A program made the position numbers and the translations under genes. This document shows, piece after piece, positions 45,454-53,845 of a DNA stretch of 64,000 bases. Source of the stretch: Pseudocercospora fijiensis CIRAD86 (taxonomy: Eukaryota; Ascomycota; Dothideomycetes; Mycosphaerellales; Mycosphaerellaceae); contig NW_006921541.1 in NCBI RefSeq assembly GCF_000340215.1, positions 3,470,954-3,534,953 of the forward strand. The letters run 5' to 3'. The notes under the pieces were generated by a model that worked only from the letters and a program-made list of their open reading frames with translations, made no database searches and was not told the DNA's origin. How positions within the stretch are numbered: position 1 is the first letter of the stretch; each line of letters begins with the position of its first letter.

Positions 45454-48186
45454 TCAGCCATCATCATACAACTCCTCTTCAGCCTCTACCTCCTCTGCCT
45501 TCTTCGGCGGCGCCTTCGAAATCTGCTTACGATACAACGCAGCCAAGAACTCATTCGTGCTAGCTTCATCAATCGACTTATCACCACGAACTTTCAAGAA
45601 CCGTGGGAATCGCATTGAAAGTCCTCTTTCCTCATTAACAAGTCCGAGAGCAGCAGTATACGTCGGCGAAAGCGTGATGTCCGCAAAGATCATCTCCCAC
45701 ACCTCCTGCGGCTCGAACCAGACGTCTGGTGTGCCGGCATATTCGACATAGCTGGGTCGCTCCGAGAGAGTGTTCTTTCCGACTAGGACACCGTCCTCGT
45801 CTTCGAAGTCGGGATCGTATCTCGCTCGATTCGCTTTGTAGAAAGCATCTGTAAAGCCGCTGATGCATTTGGTTACTACTTCGAGCGTGCCGTTCTCGGG
45901 ATTTCTGCATGCGAGGAGGATTGGCGACCACCAGGCGTTCTTTCGGCCTTGACCGTGCCAAGCTCCGACTGGTATTAAGTCTATGGTGTCGGTCTGAGTA
46001 TTGTAGTCCTTCTTCACTTTGAGCCAAGAATCCAGCCTCTTGTCGGGTTCATACGTCGAGAGCAGTGCCTTTCTCCGCCCTCCTTTCTTCTCTTCAGCCG
46101 CATCGTCACCAATCGTATCTTTTGAGGTGCTGATGGACTTCTTAGACTTCTTGTCCTTCTTGCCCTTCACCGGCGCAGATTCTGGTTTCGCCGGAACATC
46201 AACATGCATCTCAGTTTGAAGATCAGGGTTCGGCAGGTTGTCAAGCACCTTCACCATGATGCCCTCACATTTGATGTCAATCGCCTGCTTGAAGAAATCG
46301 CTCACGGCCTCGCCATCTTCGGAAGTCGCATCCATGCTTTTGACCCAGGTAAAATGGTTGGGGATCTCCACAAATAGGCTTCGAAGTAGACTTCTTCGTT
46401 CTCGGAATGGTCGGTCCAAAAGCTCTTCGCCGTTCAGGTACATGAGATCGAAAGCGAAAAGACAGACGTCTACGGTGACACTCTGGATCACTACGTCCTT
46501 GCGTGCACGATTCGCTAAGATCTGGAACGGCTTGAGATCGCCAGTCTCCCGATCGACTGCCACAACTTCGCCTTCGAGGATGAAACTACTCACACTCTCT
46601 CCACGAATCTTCGGCACCAGCGCAACCAAGTCGGGATATTTTTCCGTCATCACCTCCAGATGCCGCGAGAAGATGGTGACTTTCCCATTGGCGTCGCAAT
46701 GGACTTGCGCCCGTTGACCATCGTACTTGAACTCGCAGCTGAAGTCTCGCCCTTGTAGTCTGGTTAACATCTCTCCCAGGTCGCGAGTTATGCCTCCCAA
46801 CATGGGTCGTAGAGGGATGTGCATTGCCAAGCCGCATCGTACGAGCAGCTCCTGGTCGATGCCTACTTCGAGCAATGTCGGTACCAGGTCGTTGTAATTT
46901 GGTCTTCTCGCAAAGCAAGCTTTGACGAGCTCCTCTGCAGGCGACCAGACTTCTGCCAGCTCCTGCTTGCTGAGCTTCCGCAGGTCTACCGCAGCCTTGG
47001 TCGCATAATCGGCACTTGGCGGCTTCGATAGGAGGAAAGCTCTTGACAATGCAATAAGCATCGTCGTCTTCACTGCTCCAATGCGCAGATGCTGCACCAG
47101 TGTCCGCACGATGTATCTGCTTTCTTCGGCACCTCTTGCATCTTGCACCAATCGTTCGACAATCCTCTGCTTGACTTCTTGACTGCCGTTCCCCTTGGCA
47201 TCTGCAATTTTGCGCAAGCTGTCGTACACGCCTTTGATGGTCAGCGGTTTCGGCTTCCGTAGCGTGAAGGACTGTTTCTTCTTGGCCTCGAAAGCGACGT
47301 CGCCCGCATCGCCGTGCTTGTTATATAGTGTCTTGAGGCTTGAATTGTCTAGCCCGCATACTTTCTTCAAAGCTTTCGAGATTGCTGAACCACCGAGCCC
47401 AAGCTCAATATCGACATATGGCGGGGCGATCGAGTTTGTCGCAAGCCAGACTGCAGGCAATAACGAATCTGGATCTCCCTCAATCAGCGTGCGTAGTAGA
47501 TTGACGAGAGTGTCGACAATCTTGATGCGAGATTGCGTGCTGTTGACCAACACAAAGCAATGCGTGAGCAGCGCATAGGTAGAATTGCCAGCCTCTGGTG
47601 CCCATTGCTTCTTGAGGTCCGGTATATACGTCTGCGGGTCGAAAGTGAGCGGCGATTCGTCGAATGGGATATCGTGCGAGACAGTGTCTTCTTCGGCTGT
47701 GGCCGACTGCAACGAGAGAGTGTTCTTCTTGCCGAGAGCCGCAAGAGCATTCGAAGTGATATCGTGCGGCGGAGAGGCATCTCTCAGAGTCACTGGCTCG
47801 ACTGTGGTGGTTCCGTCCTCTCGCTTATTGGCAGTGCCGCGATTTTGTTGGCCTCGTCGCTCTTCTTCATCCCACTGAGCCTGAAGTGTCCGCGCCAGTG
47901 CTTCATCAGTCAATCCTTCTCCGGGCTCTTTCACATGCTTCTTCTCGTTATTCACATGATTCGTAGTGCCATTCGGCTTGGCAACCTCCCTCTCCCTCTC
48001 CCTCTCCCTCTCCCTCTCCCGTTGCTTGCCGAAGAAGAAGTCCAAGCTTTTCACAGGCTGAGCTGGCGATTGATGATCATTCTTCTTGCGCCGCTTGTTC
48101 GGCGTGCTCATCGTGGCTTCACATGTTGATGCCTTTTCCCGAGCTGCACGCGGCGGAAGACGCGCTGGGCAAATCAATGCTGTCAT
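45454..48186 (-). CDS. CDC9: DNA ligase I (ATP-dependent)
   Basis: This enzyme seals nicks in DNA, joining Okazaki fragments and finishing excision repair in the nucleus, and the same gene usually serves mitochondria. It is one uninterrupted frame. From the start I prefer (ATG 48,186) it is 910 residues; a second in-frame ATG at 48,111 gives 885. The first 25 residues are Arg/Ala-rich without acidic clusters (presequence-like), and the second start begins MSTPNKRRKK, a nuclear-type basic stretch. SLDFFFGK, a PCNA-binding-like motif, follows. Motif I with the AMP-accepting Lys is CEFKYDGQRAQ (Lys 487), motif III is LEGEVVAVD, motif IV CEGIMVK, and motif V SWLKVKKDY. A DNA-binding domain precedes and an OB fold follows. 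An Arg-Glu run (six repeats) comes from a CTCCCT hexamer array at 47,986-48,021. The frame stays open to an ATG at 48,261, but that part lies in an inverted repeat. Confidence 0.95.
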   Translation of the reverse strand: MTALICPARLPPRAAREKASTCEATMSTPNKRRKKNDHQSPAQPVKSLDFFFGKQREREREREREREVAKPNGTTNHVNNEKKHVKEPGEGLTDEALARTLQAQWDEEERRGQQNRGTANKREDGTTTVEPVTLRDASPPHDITSNALAALGKKNTLSLQSATAEEDTVSHDIPFDESPLTFDPQTYIPDLKKQWAPEAGNSTYALLTHCFVLVNSTQSRIKIVDTLVNLLRTLIEGDPDSLLPAVWLATNSIAPPYVDIELGLGGSAISKALKKVCGLDNSSLKTLYNKHGDAGDVAFEAKKKQSFTLRKPKPLTIKGVYDSLRKIADAKGNGSQEVKQRIVERLVQDARGAEESRYIVRTLVQHLRIGAVKTTMLIALSRAFLLSKPPSADYATKAAVDLRKLSKQELAEVWSPAEELVKACFARRPNYNDLVPTLLEVGIDQELLVRCGLAMHIPLRPMLGGITRDLGEMLTRLQGRDFSCEFKYDGQRAQVHCDANGKVTIFSRHLEVMTEKYPDLVALVPKIRGESVSSFILEGEVVAVDRETGDLKPFQILANRARKDVVIQSVTVDVCLFAFDLMYLNGEELLDRPFRERRSLLRSLFVEIPNHFTWVKSMDATSEDGEAVSDFFKQAIDIKCEGIMVKVLDNLPNPDLQTEMHVDVPAKPESAPVKGKKDKKSKKSISTSKDTIGDDAAEEKKGGRRKALLSTYEPDKRLDSWLKVKKDYNTQTDTIDLIPVGAWHGQGRKNAWWSPILLACRNPENGTLEVVTKCISGFTDAFYKANRARYDPDFEDEDGVLVGKNTLSERPSYVEYAGTPDVWFEPQEVWEMIFADITLSPTYTAALGLVNEERGLSMRFPRFLKVRGDKSIDEASTNEFLAALYRKQISKAPPKKAEEVEAEEELYDDG

Positions 48187-48212
48187 GCTCAGGTAACGTG
48201 CGGAGGAGCTAT

Positions 48213-48268
48213 TGACCCTTTGGTATGTATGGGCCTCCGTACTGAAGCCCATACATACCAAAGGGTCA
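48213..48268. repeat. 22-bp perfect inverted repeat upstream of the ligase
   Basis: Arms 48,213-48,234 and 48,247-48,268 (beginning TGACCCTTTGGTATGTATGG on the plus strand) are perfect reverse complements around a 12-bp loop. The right arm leads directly into sequence shared with the transposase copy at 59,450-59,560, so it is probably the end of that transposable element, partly duplicated in inverted orientation. Confidence 0.85.
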
Positions 48269-48269
48269 G

Positions 48270-48893
48270 TGGCTAATTCTTCGCCGCCTCACCACCAAAT
48301 TCTTTATGTTTTGACCTTCTACGACGACTCGCGCTACAGAGACTTGCATAATGCCTCCGCGTATTGATCTGTCGCCATGGAGGGCGTGGATAACCTCTCA
48401 AGTCATTAGCGGCACTACACGTGAAGCAATCGTACAGCACCTTACACAGGAGACCGGTCATCAGATATCTCTAAATACGCTCAAACGAAGACTTAAAGAG
48501 TGGAATATTGACTATGGCCATCATGCTCACTATCACCGAGTCAACGATGTCGAGGCACTAAAGATCCGAGTCGCATACACCTTCCACGCTCTACGCTTAA
48601 CTGATAAAGAGGCGGTACAAGTACTACAGGCAGATGGATTTGATATTAGCCAGCGGAGATATCAACGTATACGTCAAGAGCTTGGATTAAAGAAGTCAAT
48701 CTCGCCACCAAACAGGTATACAGAAGCGGAAGAGCAGATAGCAGAGGTGCTACAGGAAGAGCCCGAGGAGTCTCAGGTCGGCGGCGCCCGTGACTTGGCA
48801 TTTGGAAGAACTTCAGCTGCAGCTCCATACTTTCAAGCTGACGAGCAATGGTCAACCCAGTATATCACGTTTGGCTCTACCGAGAATGTCTAA
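48270..48893 (+). pseudogene. 5' fragment of a DDE (integrase-core) transposase, not RIP-mutated
   Basis: The ATG at 48,351 opens a 180-codon frame whose first ~140 codons form an HTH-rich N-terminus (TTREAIVQHLTQ..., TLKRRLKEWNIDYG, then KEAVQVLQADGFDIS). From about 48,270 to 48,775 the DNA is clearly homologous to the reverse complement of about 59,560-59,035, the 5' part of the complete RIP-broken transposase there, including the untranslated leader and start codon context (GCATAATGCCTCCGCG here, GCATAATAGCTCTACG there). After EVLQEE the homology stops and the catalytic domain is missing; the last ~40 codons are unrelated sequence up to TAA 48,891. The N-terminal HTH would have bound the element ends; alone it is not a transposase. 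It keeps normal CA/TG content. Confidence 0.8.
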
Positions 48894-48992
48894 ATTCTTG
48901 ACATCGCTCCTTGGCATGCCGCTGAGATAGGCAAGATGAGAGAGACACGAGACCGATGAGCTGCACCTGGTCACCGCAACCGATGAGACGAC

Positions 48993-49255
48993 CATGTACG
49001 CCATACTCTCCTATCGATACTACGCCGACGAATATGGTAAATGGAATAGATGTGCGGCACAACAGCGCATGGGCCAGAATACAATGTGTCAGAAAACAGG
49101 CTGTTCGAGATGGGCTGGAGTATGCCTGGTCTGACACCTGTCGCATCGACAAGAGTAGCAGCCAGGAGCTCACTGGGTCCATCAACTCCATGTGTCGTTG
49201 GTACTGGAACTCTCAGTGCTGCTGTGTATATCTTCACGACATGCCCGATCTAGTC
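48993..49255 (+). pseudogene. HET-domain gene relic (heterokaryon incompatibility)
   Basis: MYAILSYRYYADE at 48,993 is the usual start of a HET domain. After a frame change near 49,070 the sequence reads AVRDGLEYAWSDTCRIDKSS, then ELTGSINSMCRWYWNS and VYLHDMPD, which is the conserved HET core (DGL.Y.W.DTCCIDK.SS.ELSEAINSM..WY). Both pieces are short, the Cys-Cys of the core is Cys-Arg, and no downstream domain follows. I take it as a broken remnant. HET proteins normally trigger cell death on fusion of unlike hyphae. No RIP signature is present. Confidence 0.75.
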
Positions 49256-49820
49256 TCCACAGCCAGAGCTTTGACACTTCAGCCAGAGATTCATGTTGCA
49301 GACCAGGTGCACAATGGCCGAGAGTCCTCCTCTGCTGGCAACTCCCTCCAAAACTCGGGCGGCATTCCAGACAGCGCCTCAGAATGTGACATCGGCACGC
49401 TTTCAATTCCCCTGGCTCCCGTCGTCACTGCGCCTCCGCCAAACGCCTCCGCCAAACGCCTCCCGCGAAGATGAAGTATGTAATGCATTTGGGCGCTGCG
49501 ACTCGGTCATTCATCGATGGACATGGCAAGAGATGATCACGGCACCAGTGGTGAAGTACTACACCCAGTCATCGGTCTTCTTCTTGACACTGCTCGATAT
49601 CGCTGAGCGGGGTTCAGACATCACGGGTATGCACCATGAAGCATTGGTCAATCGCGACCTCGGCTCCAGTGAGCTCCACTGAACAGCCCAGAGCCATGCC
49701 CATCACTTCGCAGACAGCAGCACGATCGCGAGTACTGTGCTTCGTACGCAGCGTTGGACGCGCAACATGCGCAATGAGAGACAAGGAAATAGCACGAAAG
49801 AAGACAAGATGCATTGACTG
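49256..49820. other. No gene recognised between the HET relic and the RiPP cluster
   Basis: Overlapping open frames on both strands are unconvincing. GCCTCCGCCAAAC is repeated directly at about 49,432-49,460. It may contain more of the decayed HET gene and the 3' UTR of the UstYa-family gene ending at 49,821. Confidence 0.4.
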
Positions 49821-50784
49821 CTACAAGTCACCTCCGTCCTTTGGTTTCTTCCATTTTGGATTTGCTCGCGACTCGGCGTAGTCTTTGATCGCATCCCAGT
49901 CCTTACACTGATGTGTGGTACCAAGGCCACTGGTCCCGATGAGGACCAGATCTCTGCCTTCGGCAATTGAGTATTCGTCTGCACCTTCAAGAGCAGTGTC
50001 TCCGCAGCACATGATTGCCTGTCGAAGGTAATCGAAGCCTGCGTCGGTTAGCAAGTAGATGAATCCACGACGAGGGGACGCATACAGTGCATGATGTGCG
50101 CATTGCTTGTCTCGTGTGAGTGCGCCTTGCGCTTTTGGTGATGAGAGTGCTGGTTCATCAAAGTTGGGTTCAGGTACTCATGCAAGATCATTTCCTTCGG
50201 GGACTATCAGCATTGTGCGTGAATGAGCGGTGCGTTGACTTACAAGACAATGAATCTGATGAAAAGCGCTGATTGAATAGTAGTAGTCCGGCGGAGCAAG
50301 ACCATAGTACTGCAAAGGCGGTGGCAGAGTATACTTTTCAGGCTCGTGGACAGGGACAAAGCCAAAGCCACCTGTTCAAGACGGGGTTAGTAAACTGATG
50401 CAGCATAGTATCGTCTAATACGCACGAGCCTGAAGCGTCGCCCACTTGTCTAGAACCTTTTGTTTCTGGTCCTCAGTCATATTCTCTACATCTTCGGTTG
50501 GGCCGTATGCTGAGTCATTCCAGAATACTCGCGGATGCGTTGAGACTGGACATCTTGGTCAGCAGCAACTATGATCGATCTGGAGTCGGAAACATACAGC
50601 GCGGCACTAATCCGTTCACCTCTTCTGCGACGCCAACGTGGTTTGTGCGAAAGAGCGACGCAATTGATGCATTTTGGCCCAGCTGTTGAACGAGGAGCCA
50701 GACCGAAAGTGGCAACAAGAGTAGTGAGGATCCAATAAGGACAGTCGTCGCAACTGGCCGACCACTGAGTGATTTGAACAACAT
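49821..50784 (-). CDS. UstYa-family (DUF3328) oxidase, RiPP cyclisation, gene 1
   Basis: Five exons by eye on the minus strand: 50,784-50,598, 50,545-50,426, 50,371-50,244, 50,194-50,086 and 50,038-49,821. They give 253 residues. Introns are 47-54 bp with GT...AG ends (donors GTATGT, GTGCGT, GTAAGT, GTATGC). A single transmembrane helix occupies residues ~11-33. The family signature of two HxxHC motifs is present: HQIHC (140-144, in SISAFHQIHCL) and HIMHC (178-182), the second restored exactly across intron 4, followed by FDYLRQAIMCCGD and a C-terminal THQCKDW. UstYa/UstYb proteins are thought to be copper-type oxidases that cross-link Tyr side chains in fungal RiPPs such as ustiloxin, at the Golgi/secretory membrane. 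It is divergent from the precursor gene (660-bp shared promoter). An alternative acceptor for intron 3 would add three residues. Confidence 0.88.
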
Positions 50785-51444
50785 CTTCTTCGTTAGGGCG
50801 TGCAAAGGTGACAGATCTGGACGTCAGCGAAGGTCTCGCAAGAAACACTCAAAGGCAACAGGACTTGCGACTCAATTGCCGTCACCATGTGACTCGATCT
50901 TCACATGCTAGATCGGCGCCGGCGCCATCACGAGGCGTACCCGAGACATTGCTTCTGGAGGATGTCAAGTGGCCAAAATGCCTCGTTGAGACGGGCCTTC
51001 TACCATGCCTTCGGGGCATATGAGGTTGCCATAATCCCTCATTGAGACGGGGCATCTACCATGCCTTCGCATCGATGATACCGGCGAGATCGAGTATCGA
51101 CAGTTTGCTGACTGCATGGCCGGAGTTCTGGCGCAAGCGGTGTGAGAGCTGACAGGCAGTAATACTGCCCGACTTGATGGAATTGTCGATAGCTTGCAGC
51201 GGCCCAGATTCGCGACAGTCTCGCTAACGCAGAAGATCAGCTGTAGTACGATGGGGGTGAAGACGCATATGCACCTAGGCGATTTCCTCCGCACTGGCGC
51301 CGGCATATGTACTACCGAAGTTGCCACGGGCGACCTCACGGTATATCATACCACGAAGGATCGACTACATCTTGTGAAACCATCGTCTCATCAGCTTCCT
51401 CGACATCGAAACCGGCAAGACCATCACGCCTCATATCCAACAAC
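50785..51444. promoter_or_regulatory. Divergent promoter between UstYa-family gene 1 and the RiPP precursor
   Basis: A 660-bp region between two head-to-head genes. It contains a 37-bp direct repeat (50,977-51,013 and 51,033-51,069; 33 of 37 bases equal, spacing 56 bp) with shared TTGAGACGGG and TACCATGCCTTCG. A TATATCA element is at 51,342, about 100 bp before the precursor ATG, and a CA-rich leader (ATCCAACAACATGAAG) gives a good fungal start context. Co-regulation of the two genes is inferred. Confidence 0.5.
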
Positions 51445-52644
51445 ATGAAGTTCCAAACTACCCTCGCCATTCTCGGCCTCGTTGGCGCGAGCGTCGTTGG
51501 TGCTGCACCAGTTGAGGAGCGCGACGCTCACAACGCTGAATACAAAAAGGTCATTGGCAAGCGCCAGTTCTATCCAGTGTTCGTCAACATGACACGAGAG
51601 CCTAGCGCTTCGACTTCTCGCTGACCTGATTGATGATTAGGTACGGAGTTGACGAGGGAGAGAGCGACAAAGTGGACAAGCGCCAATTCTACCCAGTGTA
51701 CGAAGTCACTCTCTATTGACCCGATGATTCAAGCACTAACCTCACTACTCTCGTAGCTACGGAGTCGATGAGAACGACAAGGTCAAGCGCCAGTTCTACC
51801 CGGTGTGAGTGGACAGCTCGAGCCCAATTCAAGTTGTAAGCGCGCTAATCTTGCTGGTCACAATAGTTACGGCGTGGACGAGAATGACAAGGTCAAGCGC
51901 CAGTTCTACCCAGTGTAAGTTGACAGCGCGAGCCGAATTCCGGTCGAAAGCGCTAATCTTGCGGGTCACAACAGCTACGGCGTGGACGAGAACGACAAGG
52001 TCAAGCGCCAGTTCTATCCAGTGTAAGTTGTCAGCGCGAGCCGAATTCCGGTCGAAAGCGCTAATCTTGCGGGTCACAACAGCTACGGCGTAGACGAGAA
52101 CGACAAGGTCAAGCGCCAGTTCTATCCAGTGTGAGTGGTGGGTACCGCCCGGAGAAGAAACGGAAGCTCACGCCGACGCAGATATGGTGTCGATGAGAAC
52201 GACAAGGTGGAGAAGCGCCAGTTCTATCCGGTGTAGGTGGTAGGTATTTTCCGGAGAAGAAACGAAAGCTTACGCCGACGCAGATATGGTGTCGATGAGA
52301 ACGATAAGGTGGAGAAGCGCCAGTTCTACCCAGTGTGAGTATGAGCTCTGTCAGCAGTAGCTATCTCTATGGCTGACTAGTTTGGGGCAACAGATATGGC
52401 GTCGATGAGAACGACAAGGTAGAGAAGCGCCAGTTCTACCCGGTAAGTCAAACACCGAAATGTCCTGTATGGGCTTTTTCTGCTAACAGTCATTTCAAGG
52501 TCTATGGCGTTGATGAGAACGACAAGGTGGAGAAGCGCCAGTTCTACCCGGTCAGTCAAACACCGAAGCGTCCTACATAGGTCCTTTTCTAACAATCATT
52601 TCAAGGTCTACGGCGTTGACGAGGAAACGGGCGCTGAGAACTAG
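51445..52644 (+). CDS. Secreted, Kex2-repeat RiPP precursor (dikaritin type), ten core repeats
   Basis: Eleven exons by eye: 51,445-51,578; 51,641-51,697; 51,757-51,804; 51,867-51,914; 51,975-52,022; 52,083-52,130; 52,182-52,232; 52,284-52,334; 52,394-52,442; 52,500-52,550; 52,606-52,644 (TAG). They encode 207 residues. Residues 1-20 are a signal peptide (hydrophobic core ILGLVGASVVGA). A short leader ends in KR (39-40), then ten copies of QFYPVYGVDE appear, nine of them followed by an acidic/lysine spacer ending in KR, the kexin site. Core copies are identical; spacers differ (GESDKVD once, NDKV four times, NDKVE four times). Introns are 51-62 bp: the first eight in phase 2 of the same Val codon, the last two in phase 0 just before it. 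Intron 1 has a weak donor (GTTCGT), so reading through gives a truncated product. Tyr-containing cores released by Kex2 next to UstYa genes fit the dikaritin RiPPs (ustiloxin, phomopsin, asperipin, epichloecyclin families). The product is unknown. Confidence 0.9.
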
Positions 52645-53845
52645 GTGGTAAATCCATTGATCTCACCCGCAGGCTCGTTGTCGGTAGTGAGCCAGACGTG
52701 TTGGTTGTAATGCGCTATCGCAGGCACTAGCTAGCATAACCGTCGTTGTATGCAATACGTCGCGCTATTCAACAATTGCAGGCGGTCTAGTGGTTCTACT
52801 CTAGGGTAGATTGAAATACTAGTTGCCCGGGACTTCTTCGGCTTGTTTGTACCATCAAGAATCGCCGCATTTATTTTTCACATCTTGCCTTCGAAGGACA
52901 CAAGCGTAGACCCGGCCAAGATCGATATCGAATGTTGGTTTCTTTGTCTTCAAATACATAGCGCGACTTGCAGCAATTTTTTACTATGTGAACACGCACC
53001 GATTCCAACCAATTTCTTCAATCACGTCGGTCACGCTAGCAAGGGGTTCTCTTGTCAGTATGTCGTTTTCCTCCTCCTCGAACAAAGACTCGATGAGTTT
53101 CGCCGAAGCTAGCAAACGCTCATATATTGTTCGCGTGACGTTCGAAAAGGAAGAAGTGATCGGCGTGAAGTCGCAATGTACATTTAGTTCACTCTATATC
53201 CCTGTCTCGGGACGGCAACTCGCGCCTCTACATTCAGCAACGTAGATGACGATTCACTAGCAAGGGTAATAATAATAAGGTAAGGTTTGTGGTTGTTGGC
53301 GGCTCCGCGTGTCTATAGTGTAGAAGCGAAGATTCTACCTTATACCGCCTTGATAGGTCGCCCCCGTCCCGCTTCGATCGTAGCGAGCGAGATACTCTTA
53401 CTCGGTATACAAATATCGCGTTTGTTCGCTAGCGCCATCGTTGTCGTCGTAGCAGTGTCGTTATTAGAAAGAGGTGAGAGCTTTGCCTATAGAAAGCTGT
53501 CTTCGGAGCCCGAGTTTTACCCTCCTACTAGTTGGTATAGACTGCAGCTAAGCAGATCTCTAGCTTTCTAGAATCCGGGGAGTTACAAGGTAGCAACTCA
53601 ACACATTCAGCCATGTGATGACGCGACTCGCGAGCAACGGCATGCGGCAAATACATGCCTAGCGTGATTAGCGCCAAGCACGATCCGAGGATTATTCGCG
53701 GGTGAATAGCTCCTGTGGAGCATGCAAGTCTGGAAACCTCGAACGTCTCGTCACATGGTCCGATCGTCGACGGAGAATAGGAGATGCTGTCAGTTTTCGT
53801 GAAGGACGAAAATCTGTTAGTCCCTTTACCCAGTTCTTGTTGAAG
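52645..53845. other. Gene-free gap inside the RiPP cluster
   Basis: 52,645-52,800 should contain the precursor 3' UTR. 53,230-53,580 has a mild RIP-like flavour (TA-rich, an AAT run at about 53,268-53,279), so a small decayed insertion is possible. Open frames here (for example 52,843-53,112 and 53,287-53,571) lack recognisable content. The last ~150 bp must hold the promoter of the second UstYa-family gene. Confidence 0.5.

Noticed and set aside
46019..47878. Many plus-strand and alternative minus frames over the ligase
   Set aside because: Shadows of the 910-residue ligase frame, which carries all the catalytic motifs.
50965..51339. 124-codon minus frame across the divergent promoter
   Set aside because: It overlaps the shared promoter and leader, has no family resemblance, and overlaps the 37-bp repeats.
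51809..52093. Plus-strand frame of 94 codons with internal repeats
   Set aside because: It reads the precursor exon-intron array in the wrong frame; its repeats are those of the units themselves.
52377..52595. Minus-strand repeated frame opposite the precursor
   Set aside because: Shadow of the tandem exon-intron units; no independent signal.
52843..53245. Two short plus-strand frames in the RiPP cluster gap, as possible extra pathway genes
   Set aside because: No HxxHC, methyltransferase or peptidase motifs, and no plausible introns joining them.
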